DNA from: Hyunsoonleella flava
Lineage (GTDB): Bacteria > Bacteroidota > Bacteroidia > Flavobacteriales > Flavobacteriaceae
NCBI RefSeq assembly: GCF_004310325.1
Contig: NZ_SIRT01000015.1
Location: 50,689-114,688 of the forward strand
Reading direction: 5' to 3'
DNA length: 64,000 nt
The first letter of the stretch is position 1; each line of letters begins with the position of its first letter. Below, in pieces: positions 9,663 to 18,953 of the stretch. Made by a program: the position numbers and the translations under genes. The notes beneath the pieces are model-generated. The model had not been told where the DNA came from and searched no databases. It worked only from the letters and a program-made list of their open reading frames with translations.

Positions 9663-9689
9663 TTGTGTTTATATTTCTCGATAATAATC

Positions 9690-9736
9690 GGTTCTCGATA
9701 CAATTTCGACGAAAAAATCGAAATCACTCGAACCGA
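9690..9736. repeat. REP-like palindromic element downstream of pgk
   Basis: Nested inverted repeat: outer arms GGTT-C-TCGA and TCGAACC, inner arms ATTTCGA / TCGAAAT, total about 47 bp. It lies between the pgk stop and its terminator. It resembles short palindromes scattered in flavobacterial intergenic DNA (family membership from memory). Confidence 0.55.
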
Positions 9737-9748
9737 CATCTTGTGCTT

Positions 9749-10936
9749 TTATGCTAAAATAGCTGCAATACCAGGAAGCGTTTTGCCTTCTAAACTTTCC
9801 AACATAGCCCCACCACCAGTACTTACGTAGCTTACTTTATCTTGAAAACCAAATTGTTTAACAGCCGCTACAGAATCGCCACCACCAACAAGTGAAAAAG
9901 CACCTTCTTTAGTAGCTTCTGCAATTGAATCTCCTAAGGCTATGGTGCCAGCAGCAAAACTTTCCATTTCAAAAACACCTAGTGGCCCATTCCATAAAAT
10001 GGTTTTACTTTCCATAACCACCTTGTGGAATTGCTCACGAGATTTTGGTCCAGCATCTACACCTTCCCAACCATCAGGAATGGCATTAATATCACAAATT
10101 TGTGTATTGGCATCGTTACTAAAAGCATCTGCGGCAACGGTATCAACAGGAATGTGTATTTGTACATTTTTGGCTTTTGCTTGTTCCAATATTTCTAAAG
10201 CTAGTCCCATTTTATCATCTTCGCAAATGGAATTTCCAATCTTTCCGCCTTGTGCTTTTACAAACGTAAATGCCATACCACCACCTATTATCAGATGATC
10301 TACTTTATCTAGAATATTTTCAATAATGGTAATTTTTGAAGATACTTTTGCCCCACCAAGAATCGCCAATACAGGCTTTTCACCAGTTTCCATAACTTTT
10401 TTAATACTTTCAATTTCTTGAGCCAACAAGTTTCCAAAGCATTTTTTGCCTTCGAAAAACTGAGCAACAATAGTGGTGGAAGCATGTGCTCTGTGGGCGG
10501 TACCAAAGGCGTCATTTACATAAATATCGCCAAGTTTGGACAGCTTTTCAGCAAAACCTTCATGACCTGCCTTCTCTTCGCCATGAAAACGAAGATTTTC
10601 TAATAATAAAATTTCACCTGGTTCTAAACTTGCTGCTGCAGCCTCAACATCCGCACCAACACAGTCAGCAACAAACTTTACACCTACACCTAAAATATCT
10701 TCAACCTTAGACACAATATGCTTTAACGAAAACTCATCTTGAAATCCTTTTGGGCGACCTAAATGCGACATTAATATACAACTACCGCCATCTTCTAAAA
10801 TTTTAATGATTGTTGGTTTTGCAGACACAATTCGTGTAGCATCCGTAACCTCAAAATTTTCATTTAGAGGCACATTAAAATCAACACGGATTAGGGCTTT
10901 TTTATTTTCAAAATTGAAATCGTTTAGAGTCTTCAT
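9749..10936 (-). CDS. pgk: Phosphoglycerate kinase
   Basis: A 395-residue cytoplasmic glycolytic enzyme transferring phosphate from 1,3-bisphosphoglycerate to ADP. Family signatures are intact: [10 protein letters not shown] near residue 17, SHLGRPKG near 60, the GGAKVSSKI nucleotide-site motif at about 196 and GGGDSVAAV near 350. Full length. It is monocistronic, with an upstream -7 box and a downstream hairpin terminator. Confidence 0.98.
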   Translation of the reverse strand: MKTLNDFNFENKKALIRVDFNVPLNENFEVTDATRIVSAKPTIIKILEDGGSCILMSHLGRPKGFQDEFSLKHIVSKVEDILGVGVKFVADCVGADVEAAAASLEPGEILLLENLRFHGEEKAGHEGFAEKLSKLGDIYVNDAFGTAHRAHASTTIVAQFFEGKKCFGNLLAQEIESIKKVMETGEKPVLAILGGAKVSSKITIIENILDKVDHLIIGGGMAFTFVKAQGGKIGNSICEDDKMGLALEILEQAKAKNVQIHIPVDTVAADAFSNDANTQICDINAIPDGWEGVDAGPKSREQFHKVVMESKTILWNGPLGVFEMESFAAGTIALGDSIAEATKEGAFSLVGGGDSVAAVKQFGFQDKVSYVSTGGGAMLESLEGKTLPGIAAILA

Positions 10937-10964
10937 TATTATTGTTTTATATCAAATTAGAACA

Positions 10965-10972
10965 CAAATGTA
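10965..10972 (-). promoter_or_regulatory. -7 box for pgk
   Basis: Reads TACATTTG on the minus strand (TAnnTTTG), 29 bp upstream of the pgk start. Confidence 0.55.
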
Positions 10973-10994
10973 GTCAATTAAATAGCTTAAAAAA

Positions 10995-11222
10995 ATGACT
11001 TTTTTAACGAAAACGTTTGAAGTGAAAAAAGAATTTGAAAAATGGAATTGCTTTGAGTGTTTGAAGTATTTAAATCTTGATTTATTAGAAAAAAATGGTA
11101 AATATCCGCTAGAGTTAAACGAGCCCCTCCAAAAAAGCATCACCAAAACGATAAAACCCTACCTTGGCAGACAGACCCGCGTTAGGGATTGCAGAGGAAA
11201 GCCCACAGCTTTTGCGCCTTAG
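10995..11222 (+). CDS. Small hypothetical open frame running into the structured RNA (doubtful)
   Basis: A 75-codon frame in the 404-base gap between pgk and the cupin gene. Residues 1-57 look protein-like (charged N-terminal half, FEVKKEFEKWNCFECLKYL). The last part, from GRQTRVRDCRGKP on, is simply the start of the structured RNA element read as codons. No homology is recognised. It may be a short gene whose 3' end was overrun, or chance. Kept only because the stretch is otherwise unexplained. Confidence 0.25.
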   Translation: MTFLTKTFEVKKEFEKWNCFECLKYLNLDLLEKNGKYPLELNEPLQKSITKTIKPYLGRQTRVRDCRGKPTAFAP

Positions 11223-11280
11223 CGCAGAAGCGAGGACTTGAAACGTAAAGCCCGACCCGACCTTAGGAGGGTAACGCCCA
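11174..11280 (+). ncRNA. Structured RNA element, copy 1 (Flavo-1-like)
   Basis: Closed by GCGTTA (11179-11184) pairing with TAACGC (11272-11277). GGG after the left arm can pair with CCC at 11251-11253, and a hairpin ACCC/GGGT lies next to the right arm. An internal hairpin CTTTTGCGC / GCGCAGAAG has a 4-nt loop. The conserved frame GCGxTAGGGATTG ... CCCGACCC ... GGGTAxCGCCC is shared with copy 2 at 31214-31350. From memory this matches the Flavo-1 RNA class; its function is unknown. The strand is assigned from that pattern. Confidence 0.6.
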
Positions 11281-11340
11281 AAATACTATTTCGCAATTGC
11301 TAACGTTTTCTTAACTTTACAGCATCAAACTAAACAGACT

Positions 11341-12201
11341 TTGGCGTTAAATCTACAGGATATTCCGCGTGTAAAAACAATTTCGAAAGCGGATTTTTTA
11401 GAGCATTATTTTAAACCTCAAAAACCCGTGGTTATAGAACGTTTTATTGACGATTGGCCTGCTTATAACACATGGAATTTAGACTATTTTAAAACTATTG
11501 GCGGCGATTTAACAGTGCCGTTATATGATGATAGGCCGGTAGATTATAAAGACGGTTTTAACGAGCCGCATGCTAAAATGAAACTTGGCAACTACATAGA
11601 TTTACTAAAGCGTGAACCTACGAAATACCGTATTTTTCTTTGGAATGCCCTTAAGGAAATCCCACAATTACAAAACGATTTTACATTTCCTGATTTTGGG
11701 TTGCGCCTCATGAAAGGTATTCCCATGCTGTTTTTTGGCGGACGCGATTCGCATACCTTTATGCACTATGACATTGATTTGGCCAATATTTTTCATTTTC
11801 ACTTTGAGGGGAAAAAAGAGTGTATTTTATTTGATCAAAAGCAAAACGAATATCTCTATAAAATTCCACATTCGTTGATAACAAGAGAGGACATAGATTT
11901 TAATAATCCTGATTTTGAAAAATGGCCCATGCTTAAAAAAGCTAAAGGTTATAAAACCGAGCTTAACCATGGCGAAGTATTGTACATGCCAGAAGGGTAT
12001 TGGCACTACATGCGCTATGTTACCCCTGGATTTTCCATGAGTTTGCGCGCTATTGCTAGAAACCCAAAAAACTTTGGTAAGGCTATTTACAACCTTATTA
12101 TTATGCGCAGTTTTGATAATGTAATGCGTAGGATTAAAGGGCAAAAATGGATAGACTGGAAGAACGAACAAGCAATTACACGTACCCATAAACATTTATA
12201 A
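11341..12201 (+). CDS. Cupin-like/JmjC-domain Fe(II) oxygenase-type protein
   Basis: A 286-residue cytoplasmic protein of the cupin_8/JmjC-like group, beginning with TTG. The double-stranded beta-helix core carries an apparent metal triad: His and Asp in HYDID (about 141-145) and a distal His in MPEGYWHYM (about 222). A Lys in KKECILF could bind 2-oxoglutarate. Such proteins hydroxylate proteins or small molecules, but the substrate is unknown here. It stands 60 bp after the structured RNA and about 80 bp before an outer-membrane protein gene. Confidence 0.82.
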   Translation: MALNLQDIPRVKTISKADFLEHYFKPQKPVVIERFIDDWPAYNTWNLDYFKTIGGDLTVPLYDDRPVDYKDGFNEPHAKMKLGNYIDLLKREPTKYRIFLWNALKEIPQLQNDFTFPDFGLRLMKGIPMLFFGGRDSHTFMHYDIDLANIFHFHFEGKKECILFDQKQNEYLYKIPHSLITREDIDFNNPDFEKWPMLKKAKGYKTELNHGEVLYMPEGYWHYMRYVTPGFSMSLRAIARNPKNFGKAIYNLIIMRSFDNVMRRIKGQKWIDWKNEQAITRTHKHL

Positions 12202-12227
12202 AATCTTTGCAGTTTTAAAACTTGTAA

Positions 12228-12235
12228 TATCTTTG
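12228..12235 (+). promoter_or_regulatory. -7 box for the outer-membrane protein gene
   Basis: Reads TATCTTTG (TAnnTTTG). It overlaps the most upstream possible TTG start (12233), so translation must begin downstream, at the ATG 12281. Confidence 0.55.
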
Positions 12236-12280
12236 CGCACTTATATTTTGAATCTCAAATCGAAAAACACTTTTTTAATT

Positions 12281-12772
12281 ATGAAAAAATTTATTTTAAT
12301 ACTTGCCATTTTAAGCGTTTCATTTATTGATGCACAGGCCTATATTGGTAAAAACGACAACAAATTTCAAGTGGGTTTAAACGCCCAAGATAATGGTACT
12401 GGTATCAACATTAGCTACGATTATGGTGTGGGCGATAATATTTCTTTTGGATTTTCCTCAACCTATCTTTTGGGCATAGAAGAATCTATTGATGCCGGTT
12501 TCACAGACCGTTTTGACATAAGAGCTCGTTTTAATGCCAACTTAGGAAATGTGATTAACGTTAGTGATAATTTTGACATCTATCCTGGTTTAAGTTTAGG
12601 CATGAAAAATTTTGGTGGACATTTAGGGATGCGTTATTTCTTTACGGAAGGCTTCGGTATTTACACAGAATTGAACACGCCATTGGCAAAATTTAATTCT
12701 GATACTTTAACCTCTGCTGAGATGCTTCACAACCAATTTACCGTGAATTTTGGAGCAAGTTTTAATTTATAG
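12281..12772 (+). CDS. Small outer-membrane beta-barrel-like protein
   Basis: A 163-residue secreted protein starting MKKFILILAI with a clear signal peptide (to about DAQA, residue 19). The mature part alternates polar and hydrophobic residues with Gly/Asn turns and strands such as FSFGFSSTYLLGI-type runs, and ends in Phe-Asn-Leu. This is the pattern of a small eight-stranded beta barrel (DUF6646-like, from memory). The start is set by the promoter at 12228-12235. It is convergent with recX across a bidirectional terminator. Confidence 0.75.
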   Translation: MKKFILILAILSVSFIDAQAYIGKNDNKFQVGLNAQDNGTGINISYDYGVGDNISFGFSSTYLLGIEESIDAGFTDRFDIRARFNANLGNVINVSDNFDIYPGLSLGMKNFGGHLGMRYFFTEGFGIYTELNTPLAKFNSDTLTSAEMLHNQFTVNFGASFNL

Positions 12773-12792
12773 GTAAAACAACATAAAACATG

Positions 12793-12831
12793 AAAAAAGC
12801 GGGTATGGTTTTACACTTTATCCGCTTTTTT
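12793..12831. terminator. Bidirectional terminator between the outer-membrane protein gene and recX
   Basis: Stem AAAAAAGCGG-x-TA / TA-x-CCGCTTTTTT with one G-T pair and a loop of about 13 nt. A and T runs on both sides serve both convergent genes. Confidence 0.85.
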
Positions 12832-12837
12832 ATGGAT

Positions 12838-13311
12838 TTACCCGAAAAGTTCTCTTGCCTTTTCGTACACCAAGTGCGATTCCCAGCCTCTATATAGCAG
12901 ATAATCGATTAATTTTCGCTTTTTTTTAAGCTTGCTGGTTTCTGACAAGGAATTTGCTTTTTTTTCGGCTAAACCATTGAAAACCTCGATGTAATCCGAT
13001 TCTTCTATTTCTGCAAGTGCTTGATTTATATTAACTTTGCTAATGTCTTTTTTCTTTAATTCAAAAGTTAAACGGCGACGGCCCCAAGCCTTAATTCTAA
13101 ACTTACCACTTACAAATGTTTTGGCGAAACGTGTTTCGTTAAGATAGTTGTGTTTTAAAAGGTGAACTATAATAACATCGATAGCCTCGGGTATCATGTG
13201 CATAGACTTTAGCTTTTGACGCACTTCTTGATGACAGCGTTCTTGATACGCACAATAATGCTCTAGTTTTCTAGTAGCTTCTTGTACAGTATATGTTTTT
13301 TTGGTTTGCAT
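12838..13311 (-). CDS. recX: RecX-family regulator of RecA
   Basis: A 157-residue, highly basic, all-helical protein built of three-helix RecX repeats. The first runs from KKTYTVQEATRKLEHYCAY, followed by CHQEVRQKLKSMHM, LNETRFAKTFVSGKFRIKAWGRRRL (the family core around residues 60-82), and a C-terminal LIDYLLYRGWESHLVYEKARE. RecX binds RecA filaments and limits recombinase activity. recA is not adjacent here. A -7 box sits 9 bp upstream. Confidence 0.92.
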   Translation of the reverse strand: MQTKKTYTVQEATRKLEHYCAYQERCHQEVRQKLKSMHMIPEAIDVIIVHLLKHNYLNETRFAKTFVSGKFRIKAWGRRRLTFELKKKDISKVNINQALAEIEESDYIEVFNGLAEKKANSLSETSKLKKKRKLIDYLLYRGWESHLVYEKARELFG

Positions 13312-13319
13312 AGCGAATT

Positions 13320-13327
13320 CAAAAATA
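13320..13327 (-). promoter_or_regulatory. -7 box for recX
   Basis: Reads TATTTTTG on the minus strand (TAnnTTTG), 9 bp from the start codon, so the leader is very short. Confidence 0.4.
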
Positions 13328-13382
13328 GCAATTGAAAAAGAATTAAAATTAATAGATCCAAATCTAGTTTTAAAAACTTAAC

Positions 13383-15749
13383 ATGATGAAAAAAATTACT
13401 TCACTATTAATATTGCTTTTAGCTTTTAGTTTTGGTTATGGGCAAACTACGCTTTACGAGGGAGATATCGCTATTACAGGGGTTAATACCGACAACCCTG
13501 ATCAGTTCTCTTTCGTTTTGTTGGCAGATGTAGCCGCTGGCACCACTATAAATTTTACGGATAATGGATGGTTGACAACTGGGGCTTTTACAACTTCAGA
13601 GGGTGTTGTTACTTGGACAGCGTCAGTTGCTACTAGTTGTGGTACAGAAATAATTATAACAGACATTGGTGGGAATAATTATTCAGCGCTTGATTTTTCT
13701 TTAAACCCAGTTGGTTCAGCTGCTGAAACAGACTTAGGATTTGCCCTTTCTGCCGGAGGAGATCAAGTTATTGCTTATCAAGGAACGCTTGCGTCACCAA
13801 CATTTTTATATGCTGTACATGTTGCTAATGGCAACGGTTGGACTGATGCTACGAATACTCAAAATACTGCCCTTCCTGCTGGCTTAACTGATGGGGTTAA
13901 TGCTATGACATTTAATAGAGATAATTGTATTTATGACCGGTCAGTATTGGCAAATCAAGCTTTGATCCTTAGTGCGGTCTCAGATGTGGCTAATTGGTCT
14001 GGAAATAATGGGACTCGTCAAACTCTAGGCGGTGCAGCTTCTTACTCTTGCATTGCCGCAGGTACTTGTGCTACTACAGTAACATGGAACGGTGGTTGGG
14101 TTGGTGGCACTCCTGATTTATCTACTGAGGTTGTTATAGCCGCAAATTATGATACCGGTTCTGGAAGTTTTAGCGCTTGTAGCTTGACGGTTAACGCTGG
14201 AATAAACTTGAACGTTAGTGATAATACTTATGTAGAAGTTGAAAATGATGTAACTATCGACGGCGATTTAACAGTTCAAAGCCAAGGTAATTTTGTTCAA
14301 AACGATAATGGAGGTTCATTTATTTTAAATGGAACTGCTAGTGTAAATAAACAAACCCCAGCTAAAGCGGATTGGTTTTACTATACCTATTGGAGTTCTC
14401 CTGTAGTTGGCGAAACTATTGGTGATGCGTTCCCTAACGCTCCCGCAGATAGACGGTTTTGGTTTAATGCAGCTAATTTTGTTGACACCGATGGTGACGA
14501 CATTGACGACAACGCTGATGATTGGCAATATGCACTTGCTGGAGATATTATGACACCAGGTAGAGGGTATGCTGCTACCGAAAGTAGATTCCATTTTCCT
14601 GGCGCAACAGGAACCGCTACGTTCTCTGGCGCATTTAATACTGGAGATATCCCAGTGACTATAGCATTGAATGCTGCTAATACTGGGGTAAATTGGAATT
14701 TTATTGGGAATCCTTATCCTTCAGCCATTGATTTTGATGCGTTTCAATTGGCTAACTCCGGAATTATTGATGGTGCAGCTTATTTTTGGTCTCAAGCTTC
14801 TCCTCCTAGTGAACTTAATCCAGGTAATGAGGCTCTAAATTTTAATCTAAATGATTATGTAGTTTATACGGTAGGTGCAGGTGCAGGTACTACTCCAGGT
14901 ACGACTAAGTTTGTTGGTTCAGCGCAAGGGTTCTTCGTTCCCGCTTTAACCGCAGGAACAGCAACATTCACCAACGCAATGCGTATGGCAGATGCCACAA
15001 GTAACACCCAATTTTTTAAGACTAATAACACTAAAAGTTCAAATTCAATAGAAAACAAGCTTTGGCTGAATTTAACAAGTGGTAATGGCGTGTCTAATCA
15101 AATCCTTGTAGCTTATGTAGATGGCGCAACTGACAATTATGACGGTATGTATTACGATGCACCAAAACTACTTACTCAAGATTATGCTGCTGCGCTTTAC
15201 TCATTATCAGAATCAGATGAAATTAAATATGCCATTCAATGTAAGGACATAAATAGTATCAATGAGAACGAAATACTAAAATTTGGCTTAAGTACTAATG
15301 TTGAAGTTGCAACAATATATTCGTTATCAGTAGAACACTTTGAAGGTGACTTTTTATCAAACAACAGTGTATACTTAAAAGACAACTTAACAAATTCAGT
15401 TCACAATTTATCCGATAGCGACTACAGTTTTACATCTGAGGCTGGAGAATTTAATGACCGTTTTGAAATTGCCTTTAGTGCCGCTGCGTTATCTAATGAA
15501 GTATTTGAAATAAATGCAAATGCTATCAAAATAGTGCAATTGGATAATAGCAATATTCAATTCACAACAGAGGCTTCCACCTTTAAATCCGTTGCTATTT
15601 TTGATCTTTTAGGAAGAGCACTTTACAGTTTAACTGGAGATAGCAACAGTGAAACTTACAACTTAAGCGCTTTAAAAGCTTCGGTTTATATCGCTAATAT
15701 CGAGCTATCAAACGGAGCAACTGTAAGCAAAAAGTTTATCAAACAATAA
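13383..15749 (+). CDS. Large secreted protein with type IX secretion sorting domain
   Basis: A 788-residue extracellular protein: signal peptide about 1-21 (cleavage after SFGYGQ-like end), a Gly/Asn/Thr-rich beta-sheet body, a DTDGDDIDDNADD stretch near residue 370 that looks like an acidic Ca-binding loop, and a C-terminal T9SS type A domain (about 715-788) with the SVAIFDLLGR strand, LSALKASVYIANI and a terminal KKFIKQ. The first 230 residues resemble lamin-tail-like domains found before such repeats (inference). The sorting domain sends it through the outer membrane for surface attachment. No enzyme motif is visible. Met1 and Met2 are adjacent alternatives. Confidence 0.85.
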   Translation: MMKKITSLLILLLAFSFGYGQTTLYEGDIAITGVNTDNPDQFSFVLLADVAAGTTINFTDNGWLTTGAFTTSEGVVTWTASVATSCGTEIIITDIGGNNYSALDFSLNPVGSAAETDLGFALSAGGDQVIAYQGTLASPTFLYAVHVANGNGWTDATNTQNTALPAGLTDGVNAMTFNRDNCIYDRSVLANQALILSAVSDVANWSGNNGTRQTLGGAASYSCIAAGTCATTVTWNGGWVGGTPDLSTEVVIAANYDTGSGSFSACSLTVNAGINLNVSDNTYVEVENDVTIDGDLTVQSQGNFVQNDNGGSFILNGTASVNKQTPAKADWFYYTYWSSPVVGETIGDAFPNAPADRRFWFNAANFVDTDGDDIDDNADDWQYALAGDIMTPGRGYAATESRFHFPGATGTATFSGAFNTGDIPVTIALNAANTGVNWNFIGNPYPSAIDFDAFQLANSGIIDGAAYFWSQASPPSELNPGNEALNFNLNDYVVYTVGAGAGTTPGTTKFVGSAQGFFVPALTAGTATFTNAMRMADATSNTQFFKTNNTKSSNSIENKLWLNLTSGNGVSNQILVAYVDGATDNYDGMYYDAPKLLTQDYAAALYSLSESDEIKYAIQCKDINSINENEILKFGLSTNVEVATIYSLSVEHFEGDFLSNNSVYLKDNLTNSVHNLSDSDYSFTSEAGEFNDRFEIAFSAAALSNEVFEINANAIKIVQLDNSNIQFTTEASTFKSVAIFDLLGRALYSLTGDSNSETYNLSALKASVYIANIELSNGATVSKKFIKQ

Positions 15750-15782
15750 AATTAAAACCCGTTTATCAGTGGTTATACTTAT

Positions 15783-15818
15783 CACGTCATTCCTATTTGG
15801 GAATGGCGTGTTTTTTTA
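15783..15818. terminator. Terminator between the sorted surface protein and the TonB receptor gene
   Basis: Stem CACGTCATTCC / GGAATGGCGTG (one G-T pair), loop of 6 nt, then seven T. It serves the plus-strand gene and overlaps the stop of the convergent receptor gene. Confidence 0.85.
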
Positions 15819-18230
15819 TAGACTGTATTTTAAAGCTAAAATTAGGTTTCGCCCAGGAGCAGCAATACCCGAAGAATATGGTCTGTAACGTTGATCTGTA
15901 ATATTTTCTAAAGCCGCTGTCAGAGTTGTATTTTTACTTACCTTATACCGTGTTCTTAAGTTTAAGGTGTACCATGATGGCGCATACGGATTGCCATTTT
16001 TATCTGCGGCATAAATAAAATCCTTTTCTTTTTCGGAAGGCGCCAATTCATTAAAAGACAATTCTCCGTTATAAATTGCGAAGGCATCTACAGTTAAACT
16101 CTTATGTTTCCAAACTAAATGCGTATTCCCAAAATTTGGTGCCACATGACGTATAGGTACTTCAATATTATCGTTTTCTTCAGTACCTCCTATCACGCTG
16201 TATTGCGATGTTAAGCTTAAGGCTTCTGTAAACTTCATTTTTAATCCTGCTTCAAAACCATAAATCCATGCTTTTGAAGCGTTTTGTATGGCCTGTACAT
16301 TGCTTAATTCACCATCATATAGTATTTCTGTTTCGCCATTTAACGTGTAATCTCGTCTTACCAAAGCATTGTCCAAATAGGTGTAATAAGTACTTAAATC
16401 GAGTACCAATTTTTTTTCAAAATCTAGTTTTAGGCCTACTTCTCCTCCATAAGCGTACTCAGGTCGCAATAATTCATTAGGCACTACTACTGAACCTGGT
16501 TCAGAATCAAAAACCTTTCCAATATCATCAATATTTGGTGCCCTAAATGCTGATGCCGCGTTTAATTTCCACTGCATGATTTGGTTTGGAGACCATGTTA
16601 AACCTGCGGTTCCTGTAAGTGCACCTGCCGTATTTTTTGAACTTTGGAAGGGAAGGTTTAAAAATGTATTATTTTCCTTAAAATCTGCTTTTGAGGTTAC
16701 ATTATTGAATCGCAATCCCGATTGAAACACAAACCTAGTATTTGGTTTATATTTTAAACTTGTATATGCAGCAGCAGATGCCCATGTTGCGCCGTTTGGA
16801 TATCTGGATACGGTGTTGGATATATTACCTGTAGTAATATCTTCAGTAGTTCCATTAGAAGACACTTTGTTAAATACATATTCTATACCGTAGAACATTC
16901 GTGTTTTTTCACTTAAACGTTTTTCAAAATCCAAATTAAAGGAATAGGCATCAACAGCGTCTTCCCGTCGTCGTCTTTCAACTGCCTGAAAGTCTCTATC
17001 TATCCTACTTTCTTTAAAATTTTGGTAGGCAACTGTTGCTTTTATCTTGTCATATAAATTGGAACCACTGCTAAGTCTTGTTACTTGCAAATTGGACATA
17101 AACCATTGTTGCGGGCCATAATTCCATTCGGCTGAACGCAAATCATCTCCTCTGTAGCGAATAAGCCGGTCATATCGTGGAATATCAGAAGATTTTGAGT
17201 AGTGTACACCCAAATCAAAGCTTAAACTCTTGTAAGGCTCAAACCTCACTTTTTGGGTAATATTTAATTGATTGTAGCCAGAAAACTTTTGAACTCTAGA
17301 ATCTGGGTTGGCTACTATAGCATCATTATTACCATTATCAGGAATTACAAACTCCGTCCGTAAATAATCGTTTGGGCCATGGGATCCCATTTTTAAATCA
17401 TTAAAATCTGTAAAAGTGGCGCTAGTTAAAAAGCCCCATTTTTTGTATCCGAGATTAAGATTTAAATGTCCTGTTTTTTCATCACTAGCGGAAGCATACC
17501 TCAACAAGGTATTCGCATTTACCAATAAAGTATCGGTATAGGATAGTTGCGGTGTTTTAGTATAAAAACTCATAACTCCTCCAATAGCATCGCTTCCATA
17601 AATAACAGAGCCAGAACCCAAGGTAACTTCAGTACTTTGAATAGATAATGGATCTACGGCAATAACGTTATGGACATTACCTCCTCTAAAAATGGCATTA
17701 TTCATTCTAACGCCATCTACTGTGATTAATAAACGGTTTGTGGAAAAACCCCTAATCATTGGACTACCTCCACCTAATTGACTCTTCTGCACAAATACGG
17801 AACCCGTGTTTTGGAGCGCATCAGCAGTAGTTTGCGGGTTTGAAAACTCTATAATTTCAGCATTACTATTTACAATCTTTTGTGGGATATCTCTCTTATG
17901 CTGCTCAAACTTTGAGGCTGAAACCACAATTTCTTTTAATCCCTGAGTATTCGCGTCCAGATATACAATTTTAGTCTTTAAAACTTCTCTTTTAGTAGAG
18001 ATTTTAGTAATATGGGACAAGTGCTGAAAATAAAGAGTGTCCGAAAGTGCAAATTTCTCTAGGTTAGCAACACCCTTAAAATTGGTAATCACACTTTTTG
18101 TTTTGTTTGCATCGAAAATAGCTACACCAAAAATAGGTTCTTCGGTAATTGTGTTTAGTACTTTTATGTCTTGTGCGCTTACTGCTTTAAAGAGCAGTAA
18201 AAACAGCAAAAGCATATAATAGCGTTTCAT
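15816..18230 (-). CDS. TonB-dependent outer-membrane receptor (heme-receptor-like)
   Basis: An 804-residue receptor: signal peptide about 1-19, a short carboxypeptidase-like beta domain (about 22-95), a plug domain (about 110-225) with RGFSTNRLLITVDGVRMN and the GSGSVIYGSDAIGG strand, and a 22-stranded barrel ending ILALKYSL. In the barrel, FRAPN followed by a P-rich NELLRPEYA segment recalls the FRAP/NPNL region of heme receptors of the HmuR/HemR type, but no clear heme-binding His pair was identified, so the substrate is uncertain. It lies 3 bp after recO and is the last gene of the porZ-recO-receptor operon. Confidence 0.88.
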   Translation of the reverse strand: MKRYYMLLLFLLLFKAVSAQDIKVLNTITEEPIFGVAIFDANKTKSVITNFKGVANLEKFALSDTLYFQHLSHITKISTKREVLKTKIVYLDANTQGLKEIVVSASKFEQHKRDIPQKIVNSNAEIIEFSNPQTTADALQNTGSVFVQKSQLGGGSPMIRGFSTNRLLITVDGVRMNNAIFRGGNVHNVIAVDPLSIQSTEVTLGSGSVIYGSDAIGGVMSFYTKTPQLSYTDTLLVNANTLLRYASASDEKTGHLNLNLGYKKWGFLTSATFTDFNDLKMGSHGPNDYLRTEFVIPDNGNNDAIVANPDSRVQKFSGYNQLNITQKVRFEPYKSLSFDLGVHYSKSSDIPRYDRLIRYRGDDLRSAEWNYGPQQWFMSNLQVTRLSSGSNLYDKIKATVAYQNFKESRIDRDFQAVERRRREDAVDAYSFNLDFEKRLSEKTRMFYGIEYVFNKVSSNGTTEDITTGNISNTVSRYPNGATWASAAAYTSLKYKPNTRFVFQSGLRFNNVTSKADFKENNTFLNLPFQSSKNTAGALTGTAGLTWSPNQIMQWKLNAASAFRAPNIDDIGKVFDSEPGSVVVPNELLRPEYAYGGEVGLKLDFEKKLVLDLSTYYTYLDNALVRRDYTLNGETEILYDGELSNVQAIQNASKAWIYGFEAGLKMKFTEALSLTSQYSVIGGTEENDNIEVPIRHVAPNFGNTHLVWKHKSLTVDAFAIYNGELSFNELAPSEKEKDFIYAADKNGNPYAPSWYTLNLRTRYKVSKNTTLTAALENITDQRYRPYSSGIAAPGRNLILALKYSL

Positions 18231-18233
18231 TTT

Positions 18234-18953
18234 TTAGCTAAAAACTTGATTAAAAACTTGTAGTGACTTTGGGGTTCTAAAACTGCCCAAATGTAGTCTA
18301 AAATAAAGCAAAATCATATTTAAAAATGATTGTCTTTTCTGTGCATTTATCTTTATAGTATGCAATGCATCAAATTTTATACCTAACAGGTCTTTTAAAA
18401 GTATTAAATTTTCCCCTGAAATACTGTGCTTTCCTTCTTCTCTTTCTTGGAAACTGCCGTCTTCCAAATTGAAAAAACTCCTATATATATTGGAAGTGTC
18501 TGGATAAAACCCCAAATATTTTGTGAGTTTTAATAAGAATAATAAATGAAAATTGGCGTATTCATTTTCATTATCAAACCATAACAGTGTTGTTTCTAAA
18601 TAGCTGTAAAGTGCTTCATTTTTTTCTTCTTCCTGTAGTGCTGTCGTTAATATTTCTGATAAAAATAATACCACAGCGCTTTTAAGTATATGAGAATGTA
18701 AACTTGTGTACGGATTGTTAATCCTTACTTCTTTTATCGCGTAAAGTGAACGTGTTTTGGTATAATTAAAAACAATTTGTATTTGAGATAGCGGCTGAAA
18801 ATATGCTACTTTTTTGTTGGTTTTTTTTGATTTCAAAACTCCGTTTAGAAGAAAACCTACAACACCGTGTTCCTGGGTATAGCACTTAACAATTAAATCG
18901 TTATCACGATATTTTAATTTTGATAGTACAATAGCATTTGTAGTGCTTAACAT
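18234..18953 (-). CDS. recO: DNA repair protein RecO
   Basis: A 239-residue RecF-pathway mediator that helps load RecA on SSB-coated DNA. The N-terminal OB-fold (TTNAIVLSKLKYRDNDLIVKCYTQEHG) and the helical C-terminal domain (LFLLKLTKYLGFYPD) are recognisable. The Cys4 zinc site of some RecO proteins is absent, as is common in this phylum. Its ATG shares one base with the stop codon of porZ, giving translational coupling. Confidence 0.92.
   Translation of the reverse strand: MLSTTNAIVLSKLKYRDNDLIVKCYTQEHGVVGFLLNGVLKSKKTNKKVAYFQPLSQIQIVFNYTKTRSLYAIKEVRINNPYTSLHSHILKSAVVLFLSEILTTALQEEEKNEALYSYLETTLLWFDNENEYANFHLLFLLKLTKYLGFYPDTSNIYRSFFNLEDGSFQEREEGKHSISGENLILLKDLLGIKFDALHTIKINAQKRQSFLNMILLYFRLHLGSFRTPKSLQVFNQVFS

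Noticed and set aside
10952..11146. Minus-strand frame of 64 codons upstream of pgk
   Set aside because: It overlaps the pgk promoter box, is antisense to the doubtful plus frame, and shows no recognisable domain.
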